The translations under genes were made by a program, and so were the position numbers. Source: Trichodelitschia bisporula (taxonomy: Eukaryota; Ascomycota; Dothideomycetes; Phaeotrichales; Phaeotrichaceae). Taken from it: a DNA stretch of 64,000 nt. Where the stretch lies: the NCBI GenBank assembly GCA_010356995.1, contig ML996702.1, positions 143,013 through 207,012 of the forward strand, in the 5' to 3' direction. This document shows positions 55,454 to 64,000 of the stretch, piece by piece (the stretch's first letter is position 1; each line of letters starts with the position of its first letter). The notes under the pieces are model-generated. The model ran no database searches and had not been told where the DNA came from. It worked only from the letters and a program-made list of their open reading frames with translations.

Positions 55454-56070
55454 CGGGCGGGTGATGGGACGCCAAGGGGGCGGCTGGGTGGATTTCCTTT
55501 TCGGCATGGGGCTGGGCATGGGGCGGCGTTTGAGAGAATATTCGCATTTGCCGGTGCTTGGATTTTGATGCATTTTTAGCGGGTGGGATGGGCTGCATTG
55601 CTGCTTTCAGTGCGGCATCGTATTTGACGACATATACAGTGGTAGCTTCTCTTAGAACGCGAATTCTGACACGGCTGTTCGCCGGTTTTATTCTTTCACT
55701 TCGAGGATGCCGATTCCCGTGATCGCTAACTCCTGCATACAGCCTCGCGCCACGGCGCCATGTTGCGGCGGAGATGCAACTTTGAGCGTTTAGTGGAGAT
55801 GGAACGGGGTCTCGGGAGCGAGGGGAAACGGAGAAAAGTCCGAATGAGCTGTGATTTGAAGTTGGTTGGCCGGGAGGAAGCCGGTGGCGTAAATATCTCG
55901 CTTGAGGCGTTGCATTTCGACTTTCTGGGCCGATGGATCACTGAGGCGCCCCGAGCAATCCGAGCATAGCACATCGGGGGAGAAAGCGGAGACGACCTTC
56001 AGTTCTTGGGTCCGAGACCACTGCTGGCGATTCTTCTGAGACGAGACCTCGCTGAACCGATTCTCGTTCG
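55454..56070. other. Convergent 3' gap, nothing recognised
   Basis: 617 bp lie between the 3' ends of the Pth11-like gene and the mitochondrial GluRS gene. Short open frames occur on both strands, but none has splice or family support. Confidence 0.5.
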
Positions 56071-58094
<2,024 letters not shown>

Positions 58095-58971
58095 ATGCCT
58101 CCGAATCTCAACCCCAACATTCAGGTCCTCGACCTTAACTACCAGTTCCCAGACGGGAGCACAGGGTTACACAATGTGCGCCTCGACCTACCAGCCGGCA
58201 GCCGCACGCTGCTAATCGGGGGTTTGGCACCCCGTTCCGCACGGGCCCGGCTAACACTATGCTGCAGCGAACGGCGCGGGCAAGACGACGCTCCTGCGCT
58301 TGCTAAGTGGCAAACGCATGGCTCCCGGCGGAACGGTGAAAATCGGCGGTGTGGACCCGTTCACGCACTCCCTGGAGGGCGTAACCTACCTCGGTGTCGA
58401 GTGGGTGCTGAATCCGATCGTGCGCACCGACATCGACGTCCCCACCCTCCTCAAGTCTGTGGGCGGCGACGCATTTCCCGAGCGCCGCGACGAGCTGTTG
58501 CATGTACTGGACATTGATACCGCGTGGCGGATGCACGCGGTGAGCGACGGGGAGCGGCGGCGCGTGCAGCTGGCAATGGGGCTGTTGAGGCCGTGGACCG
58601 TGCTTTTGCTGGACGAGATCACGGTGGATTTGGATCTGCTGTCCCGGTGGGAGTTTCTGGCATTCTTGAGGCGGGAGACGGAGAGGCGCGCCTGTACGAT
58701 TGTGTATGCGACGCATATACTGGATAACTTGGCGATGTGGCCGACGCACCTGGTGCATATGGGCCTGGGGCGGGTGAAGAAGGCGGGGAGTATGGAGGAG
58801 CTGGAGGTTGAGAAGGAGGTGCCGCAGACGGGGAATAGTGCGCTGGGGGAGATGGTTATGAAGTGGTTGAGGGAGGATTTGGTGGAGAGGGGTCCGCGGA
58901 GGGGCGGAGAGGAGAAGACGTACGCGGAGGAGGGGATTGGAGGGTATGGATATGAGAAGCTGCCGCAGTAG
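58095..58971 (+). CDS. CAF16: ABC ATPase CAF16 (CCR4-NOT-associated)
   Basis: Exons 58095-58221 and 58268-58971 give 276 residues. CAF16 is a soluble ABC-type ATPase without membrane domains, linked in yeast to CCR4-NOT and Mediator. The intron (GTTTGG..CTAACAC..GCAG, 46 nt) interrupts Walker A, which after splicing reads LLIGANGAGKTTLLRLLSGK. The signature is VSDGERRRVQLAMGLL (the family's degenerate form of LSGGQ), and Walker B is TVLLLDEITVDLD. The N terminus IQVLDLNYQFPDGSTGL and the VYATHILDNLAMWPTHLVHM segment are typical of CAF16. The Gly/Tyr-rich tail (GIGGYGYEKLPQ) is a fungal feature. The donor GTTTGG is non-consensus, but phase and motif leave no alternative. Confidence 0.93.
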
Positions 58972-59145
58972 ACTGCATTTGGTGATAGCATGATAGACCA
59001 TGGCCTCAACGCCTATAGATCAAAAGTAATTCAACTTCTGATATCTCCGAATCCGAAACTTCCCCATTGGGCTGTGACGACAAGGATGTAACGACACTTC
59101 ACGATAGAACCAGTCCAACAACCACCATGACACCAAACTTCAGCC

Positions 59146-60327
59146 ATGGACCGAATAAACATCCATATCCGAGGTATCTTCCCCCATCTCCCCTATCACG
59201 TCCAACTGCTAACCCCACAGACCTAATTACGAGCTATCAAGAGCTCAACCCGTCCACAATCCCCGAGCTGTCCGACCCCCCAAGCGCCCTCGAATTCATG
59301 CGCTATGCCGCAACCAACCGTCCATTCATTCTCCGCAACGGCGCAGCCGACTTCCCCGCAGTCCAGAAGTGGAATGCCGCATACCTACGTGAGGTCATGA
59401 ACGATGCGCCAGTCAACGTCGCCATCAGCGCGGCCGGGTGCGTCGTGCGCTCCCCAACCGCCCCTAACCCGCCTAACATTATAGGGACGCCGATTCCGTG
59501 CTCGAGCGGCCCGACGGGGAACTCTGGTTTATAAAACCATGCGAGGTGTCGGCTCCATTCGGCGCCGTGTTAGATGCGATCCAGCTGCAGGAGCAAGACG
59601 CAGGACACACAGGCCCAGTCCTCTACGCCCAAACCCAAAACGACAACCTGAGGAACGAATACGCGCCTCTATATGCCGACATCCCTCCCACAATCCCCTT
59701 CGCGCGCATCGCCCTCCAACGCCCCCCCGACGCAATCAACTTCTGGCTCGGGAGCGCCAGGTCCCGAACAGCCCTTCACCGCGACCCATACGAAAACATA
59801 TACGTCCAGGTCCTAGGCACCAAGACATTCACTCTCCTCCCGCCCACCGAAGCACCCTGCGTCAACGAGCAGCGCCTGCGCGCCGGGACGTATGTCCCCG
59901 CCGCCGAGACCCAGGCCGAGCACGAGGCCGAGGGCCCCCCGGCCGCTGTATACCCCACGCTCGACTCCCCCCCCGCGTCCATCCCATTCCCGACCTGGGA
60001 CCCAGATAACCCCGCGGTACGGCCCTCGCCCTACTCGCACCTAGCCTGGCCCATCCGCCTCATGCTTCGTCCAGGCGACATGCTCTACCTCCCAGCGTTG
60101 TGGTACCACGCCGTCGCACAGGGGAACGGGAACGAGGGCATCAGCTGCTCGGTCAATTACTGGTATCCACTCCCCTTGCTTCCCTCCCCCCCGGACGCTG
60201 ACAGCACAGGTACGACATGGACTACAGTGGTGCGTTTTACTCGCTCAGCGGTTTTGCACGGGGTGTTGGGCTCGCGAGTATGGGGCGGGAGGAGGATGGA
60301 GGTTTTATAGATGCACCGGCTACATAG
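59146..60327 (+). CDS. JmjC/cupin-8 hydroxylase, JMJD7-like
   Basis: Exons 59146-59173, 59221-59437, 59485-60162 and 60210-60327 give 346 residues. JMJD7-type enzymes are Fe(II)/2-oxoglutarate lysyl hydroxylases (in animals acting on DRG GTPases). The facial triad is visible: HRD in SRTALHRDPYENIYVQVLGT and the distal His in LPALWYHAVAQGNGNEGISC. Upstream motifs are RPFILRNGAADFPAVQKWN and DNLRNEYAPLYADIP. The start at 59146 gives MDRINIHIRDLITSYQELNP; an ATG at 59127 is in the wrong phase once the 47-nt first intron is removed. All three introns are 47 nt. The last one is needed to reach WYDMDYSGAFYSLSGFARGV, which matches relatives. A diverged copy of the 3' end lies 260 bp downstream. Confidence 0.93.
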
Positions 60328-60399
60328 CGGAAGCATGATCAATCCCGTACTGTGGTACCATAATGGGACCAACGGACCTTCATGTGCAACAGGTGACTG

Positions 60400-60600
60400 A
60401 AACCTGAAGAGTGAAATAGAAACGAGGAGAGAAAGAGAGGAAAAGACTCTCGAGACTAGTTACGTGATGCCAAGTATCCTCCTGAATTATGCTCCTGCCT
60501 CCCATCATGCGCACAGTACATCATGTTCCTTCCCAAGAGTAATATGCTCTTTCCTTCCATATTAATGCTCCTGCCTTGCTTACATCATACCACGCCACAG
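60400..60600 (-). repeat. Dispersed ~200-bp repeat, copy R5
   Basis: Read on the minus strand: AAGGCAGGAGCATTAATATG, GAAAGAGCAT, CTTGGGAAGGAACATGATGT, CGCATGATGGGAGGCAGGAG, AGGAGGATACTTGGCATC, CTAGTCTCGAGAGTCTT, TTCCTCTC and CTTCAGGTTTC. It lies between the JMJD7-like gene and its partial duplicate and is in the opposite orientation to copies R0-R4. Confidence 0.82.
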
Positions 60601-60808
60601 CGCATGGTTACGGGGGAGAGGGCATCAACTGCTCCATGAATCACTGGGAACTCACTTCCCATCCTTGCCGTCTCCCGACCCCCACGATGCTGACGACATA
60701 AATAGTATGTACGACATGGATTGCACGGGATCGTTCTACGCGCTCAGCCGCTTCGCCAGCAATATCGGACTCGCAAGCATAGGGCGGAACGAGTCCGCGG
60801 ATTATTAG
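60587..60808 (+). pseudogene. Partial tandem copy of the JMJD7-like gene 3' end
   Basis: The segment encodes YHATAHGYGGEGINCSMNHW in one block and YDMDCTGSFYALSRFASNIG then LASIGRNESADY-stop in a second block. These match the gene's YHAVAQGNGNEGISCSVNYW and YDMDYSGAFYSLSGFARGVG-LASMGRE. An intron-like spacer of about 47 nt separates the blocks, as in the parent, but the donor GT of the parent (TG|GTATCC) is replaced by GGGAACTC. Upstream exons and the HxD half of the active site are absent. Both blocks remain open in frame, so it is either a young pseudogene or an alternative terminal exon (see findings). Confidence 0.8.
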
Positions 60809-60837
60809 ATACATGTACATAGCCACCCCCAGCAAGC

Positions 60838-62589
60838 TCAACCCCTTACACTCTCCCACACACTCCTCCCCACCGCAAACGGCAATTTCCTCCCCCTAAG
60901 CCTCTGATCCACCAGCCACATCCCAACCACAAACTCCTCGCGCCCCAACCCCCGCGCCCCAGGCCGCGCCACAAGGTCCCACACCCTGCCCAACTCCTCC
61001 GCACCCAATCTACTTCTCCCCCAAATCTCCCTTACAACAAGGTTAAGCACCTCCCCCTCTTTCTCCACGGCCGATGCATCCCGCCCCCACCCCACCCCCC
61101 GATTCACAGCCCAAACACCCTCGTACCTCCGCTGTTCCTCGGGGCGCACAACGTCCGCGTACCGCCTCCTCGTGCCCTCGCTGTGCTTATTCGGTGCGCG
61201 AAGTCGATGCTTCCGACTGCGCTTTGCATCATCCCCAGAAGACTCAGAACTCGATCTGTGGCGCAGCGTGGGGAGCAAGTGCGGAGGCGGCGGGGAGGGG
61301 CGCTGCCGGGAAGCGTCGGGATTAGCCCGCGTAAGCGCCTTACTCGGCTCGAGGGCGCGCTCGCGAGCGGGACTGGGCGAGTGCCGGTGTATACTCAGGT
61401 GCCGATGCCGCGGGGGTGCGTCGCCGGTGCGGGTCGCTGTAAGGGCTGCGGCGGCGGTGCTTGCGCTGATGGCGCCGGCGAGGGCTGGGTTCGGGTTAAT
61501 ACTGCGGCGTGGCGGTGGGGGTTGAGGAGCGGACGGGGTGGGACTGATTGTTGTGAGGCGCCTGTTGGTTGAGGGAGGCTCGCTGGTTGTGGGAGGCTGG
61601 GCGGTGCGCCGGGGTTGAGGCTTCGGAGGAGGGTTGTTGATTTGCGGTGCCGAAGGTGCGGGCGAAGGAGAGGGTTGTTGTGCTCTGGGGGCGGGAGGGA
61701 GAGGCTGCGTTGGTTGCTGCTGGGTCGAGGACGGGGTGAGTCGGGGAGGCATATTAGGCGGCGGAGAGGGGGCATGGTTCAGGTTTGATGGGGGAGGAGA
61801 GGAGATTCGAGTTGACGGAGAACTAGGTAGTGATGTCGGGACCGTTGCAGGCGGAGGGACTTGCGTTCTCGGACGTGGCTTCGGCGGCGGACTCGTAGCT
61901 TCGACTTCTCGCTCGATGACGGTCAGGTTCGCAGGTTTCGGTTTCGGTTTCGGCGACAGCGTAGGTGTACCCGTAGGCGTAGGTGACGATATATCAATGG
62001 CGACAGAAGGTTTCGGCGCACGCGGCGGCGGAGGCTTAGTCGCCGGCTCCTGCTTAACGTGCCATCCCTCCCCTCTCAACATCTCCCCCTCTCTCCCCTT
62101 CTCCACCGGCTCCTTCCTCGCCGCAATATTCGCCGCCGCACTCGCCGCCGCGCTTTCCGCCCGGCCCCCCATCCTCCCCGCCGCCCTCGCCGTCTCCCTC
62201 CCTCTCTCGGCCGCCAATCCCGCAGCTAGCATCTCCGGGCTCTTGACCATCCCAGGCAGCGCCCTTCTCCCAGTATCCCCTCCTCTAGACACACTCTCCT
62301 CCCTCACCCTCCCGCCAGCGGCCAAACCCGCCGCAATCCGCTCCGGGCGCGCCAAACCAGGCAACGCCCTCAGCGCAGGATTCTCCCCTTTCATACCATT
62401 CCCAGTCCCCGCCTTCACACTATTATTCCCCGTATTCCGCGCAGCCAGCATCGCAGCTGTATGCGCCCCGTTTCCAGCTCCGGATCCAGCTCCGGCCGCG
62501 GCGCCGGGACTTAGGGCGCGGGCGAGGGAGCGGGGTGACGAGACACGGGGGCGGCGGGGAGGGGAGGATGAGGGCGAGGGGGCGCGCAT
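60838..62589 (-). CDS. IRS4: IRS4/TAX4-like EH-domain protein
   Basis: A single exon encodes 583 residues. Irs4 and Tax4 bind and activate the phosphoinositide 5-phosphatase Inp51 in yeast, and act in cell-wall integrity and autophagy. About 470 residues are disordered, rich in Pro, Ala and Ser (PPPPRAPKPS, PSPAPSAPQINNPPPKPQPR). The C-terminal EH domain is diagnostic: RRYEGVWAVNRG, LNLVVREIWGRSRLGAEEL, GRVWDLVARPGARGLGREEF and VVGMWLVDQRLRGRKLPFAV ending WESVRG. Irs4 relatives have exactly this tail. The strong GC bias of this gene leaves long open frames on the opposite strand that are not genes. Confidence 0.92.
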   Translation of the reverse strand: MRAPSPSSSPPRRPRVSSPRSLARALSPGAAAGAGSGAGNGAHTAAMLAARNTGNNSVKAGTGNGMKGENPALRALPGLARPERIAAGLAAGGRVREESVSRGGDTGRRALPGMVKSPEMLAAGLAAERGRETARAAGRMGGRAESAAASAAANIAARKEPVEKGREGEMLRGEGWHVKQEPATKPPPPRAPKPSVAIDISSPTPTGTPTLSPKPKPKPANLTVIEREVEATSPPPKPRPRTQVPPPATVPTSLPSSPSTRISSPPPSNLNHAPSPPPNMPPRLTPSSTQQQPTQPLPPAPRAQQPSPSPAPSAPQINNPPPKPQPRRTAQPPTTSEPPSTNRRLTTISPTPSAPQPPPPRRSINPNPALAGAISASTAAAALTATRTGDAPPRHRHLSIHRHSPSPARERALEPSKALTRANPDASRQRPSPPPPHLLPTLRHRSSSESSGDDAKRSRKHRLRAPNKHSEGTRRRYADVVRPEEQRRYEGVWAVNRGVGWGRDASAVEKEGEVLNLVVREIWGRSRLGAEELGRVWDLVARPGARGLGREEFVVGMWLVDQRLRGRKLPFAVGRSVWESVRG

Positions 62590-63529
62590 CGTGCTATCGC
62601 CGGTCGGGGTGCGGGCATGAGGGTGTGGTTACAGAGGATTGAGTGCGAGAGCGGACGTGAAGGTGAAGTTAGGGAGGAGGACGTGGGAGGTCTATGCGTC
62701 AGCGAGTACGGACGGGCGTGGAAGGCTGACGCGCCGCGCCGCGCCGCGTGTGGCGCAGGTGGGTGTGGCTGGGGGCCTCGGGCGTGTCACGGGACGACGA
62801 TATCGAGACCCACATCAAGCTCGACAGCTCAACGGGCAAGGGTCCAAGGGACCCTCATAAAAGTCATGTCCCTCCCTCCCGGCTTTTGCTAGAGGCCCTC
62901 GACGAATTCCCGACACGACTTTTTTGCCTAGCCGTGGGTCCAAGGGGTCTCTCAGGGACCAGGGGCTACCCGAAAAAGTCTTGTCCCCTCTCACCAAAAT
63001 TTGGCAGACGTCTAGTTCGCCGGTGTGGACATGACTTTTTCAATGAGCCCTTGGAGCTGTAGCTCAAGTAGCGGGTAGTCACCAACCTGGCTGCCCAGCA
63101 CCAACCTGAAGAAGCCCAGGCGATAACCTGTATTACAAGAACCGTGATATCTAACCCGCCATCTACAGCCACCACACCTGGTACACTGAAACACGCCCTT
63201 CCCCACAATCACCTTCATCTACCCAGTCTATCGTCTATCCCACCCAACCCAATCGACAATCCGCACACGCGAAAAGGTATCCCCACCGCAAAAAATGCCA
63301 CGCCTCAACCCCAGCCAAGACGCACACAACACCTATCGACACACCTCACCAATCGTACAAGCAGCTTGCAGGAAAAGCACCGAGCGCACTGGCGCGCTCA
63401 ATTCAATCGCTTACATCTCGTTCTATCTAGACACTGGCCGAAAGCCGTGCAGTAAGAACGAGATTAAGGGGGCGGTTGGTCTCAGCAGATGGCATATAAC
63501 CGAAGGAAGGCCTGGGACGCGCTCTGCGT
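62590..63529. other. Gap with alternating inverted motifs
   Basis: The gap separates the IRS4 start (minus) from the 3' end of the NADH dehydrogenase gene (minus). It includes the four-motif inverted structure at 62859-63039. No coding exon is supported. Confidence 0.55.
62859..63039. repeat. Four alternating copies of GGACAnGACTTTTT
   Basis: The motif appears as reverse complement at 62859-62871 (AAAAGTCATGTCC), forward at 62909-62925 (CCCGACACGACTTTTTT), reverse at 62971-62987 (CGAAAAAGTCTTGTCCC) and forward at 63027-63040 (GGACATGACTTTTT). Each reverse/forward pair can form a stem; the outermost pair is a perfect 13-bp inverted repeat 181 bp across. GGGTCCAAGGG also occurs twice nearby (62840, 62937). 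Confidence 0.75.
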
Positions 63530-64000
63530 TCACTCGCGCGAGACATCACGGCCAAACATCTTAGCCTTGACCCAGTCCATGATAACGAGGATGCGGTTGC
63601 GAGCTAGCATGGTCAGCACTCATTCAAACCCTCAAAATCAGAAAAACTCACTAGAGAAGCACATGCTCAAGTAGGCCGAGCGCCAGAAGAAGTACGTAAG
63701 AGTACCTCCCGTCGCCAGGTTGCCCGTCAGCCACGAAATGTCGGCGACCGCCTTCTCCGACCCAATGTACGCAAGACTGCCCTGGTGGGAGTACTCAAAG
63801 GGCCCCATCTGCTTGACGCGGCGTAGGCGCTTCTGGTTCTCCTTGATCTGATGAAAGACGGCGTCGCGGGCTTCCTTGGTAGGGGCCTTCTCCTGCTCGT
63901 CGGAGAGCTTCTGGAGCTCCTGCTCGATCACATCGGACTTGCCCATTTGGTTGAACAGCCGGGCCAGGAAGGCGCCCTCCTGGGAGGCCACTTGCGCGGT
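63530..64000 (-). CDS. External alternative NADH dehydrogenase, C-terminal part (cut by window edge)
   Basis: Two exons on the minus strand, 64000-63652 (incomplete at 5') and 63603-63530, give the last 140 residues of a type II (rotenone-insensitive) NADH:ubiquinone oxidoreductase of the Nde1/Ndi1 family. These face the outside of the inner mitochondrial membrane and feed electrons from cytosolic NADH to ubiquinone. The diagnostic run is TAQVASQEGAFLARLFNQMG, followed by VKQMGPFEYSHQGSLAYIGS, SWLTGNLATGGTLTYFFWRS and AYLSMCFSTRNRILVIMDWV. The 48-nt intron (GTGAGT...GCTAG) lies between CFS and TRNR. The protein ends KMFGRDVSRE. The Glu/Lys-rich helix near its start is the usual insertion of the external form. 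The FAD and NADH domains lie beyond the window. Confidence 0.94.

Noticed and set aside
59127-59220. Start of the JMJD7-like protein at ATG 59127 with read-through of the first intron
   Set aside because: A good donor, branch (CTGCTAAC) and acceptor define a 47-nt intron, and ATG 59146 gives an in-phase family-like start.
61634-62620. 328-codon open frame antisense to IRS4
   Set aside because: It mirrors the GC- and Pro-biased IRS4 coding strand, its composition is Gly/Val-rich without motifs, and the minus strand has a diagnostic EH domain.
62639-63062. Short plus-strand open frames upstream of IRS4
   Set aside because: They cross the foldback motifs, differ in frame, and have no family support.

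Overview
This window is nuclear DNA from a filamentous ascomycete (Pezizomycotina). The evidence is the protein set (cutinase, GH81 glucanase, hybrid histidine kinase with a fungal-type receiver, Pth11-like rhodopsin-fold protein, DSC1, IRS4, ssn3/CDK8), the GC-rich coding sequence, and many short introns of 40-60 nt with GT..CTAAC/CTGAC..AG signals. I cannot place the species; Dothideomycetes or a related class is only a guess. Most genes encode conserved housekeeping functions, and I see no secondary-metabolite cluster, CRISPR array or intact transposon.

Layout. 0-1.7 kb: two tandem 5S rRNA genes (the first cut by the window edge), a copy of a dispersed repeat and a 36-bp tandem repeat. 1.7-12.8 kb: multi-pass membrane protein, cutinase, GH81 endo-1,3-beta-glucanase (minus), ATG16, free-methionine-R-sulfoxide reductase (minus), Thr-rich one-TM protein (minus). 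13.3-16.2 kb: a TATA-driven Ser/Pro-rich gene with internally duplicated introns, then a repeat-bearing gap. 16.2-30 kb: SurE-type phosphatase (minus), RPA3, GAF hybrid histidine kinase, DNA polymerase delta catalytic subunit (minus), small subunit of serine palmitoyltransferase. 30-46 kb: rhomboid protease, C2H2 protein (minus), DSC1 E3 ligase, DUF4604 protein (minus), GTP cyclohydrolase II, vacuolar-type sugar transporter (minus), CDK8, an MDR oxidoreductase. 46-52.5 kb: a six-exon, 1983-residue ZNFX1-like helicase. 54-64 kb: Pth11-like protein, mitochondrial GluRS (minus) divergent from CAF16, JMJD7-like hydroxylase with a partial tandem copy of its 3' end, IRS4 (minus), and the 3' end of an external NADH dehydrogenase (minus).

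Functional links are loose, as is usual in fungal genomes: DNA replication (POL3, RPA3), autophagy and PI signalling (ATG16, IRS4), transcription (CDK8, CAF16), membrane quality control (DSC1, rhomboid), and cell-wall or plant-polymer degradation (cutinase, GH81).

The less ordinary content is a ~200-bp dispersed repeat in at least seven gene-flanking copies, one of them lying between a gene and its partial duplicate; duplicated intron-exon units in the 13.6-kb gene; two probable GC-AG introns; two foldback structures; and a fungal ZNFX1 relative that joins RGG/CCCH, SF1 helicase, NFX1-finger and RZ-finger modules. All exon joins below were derived by eye from splice signals, reading phase and family similarity. 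None has transcript support.
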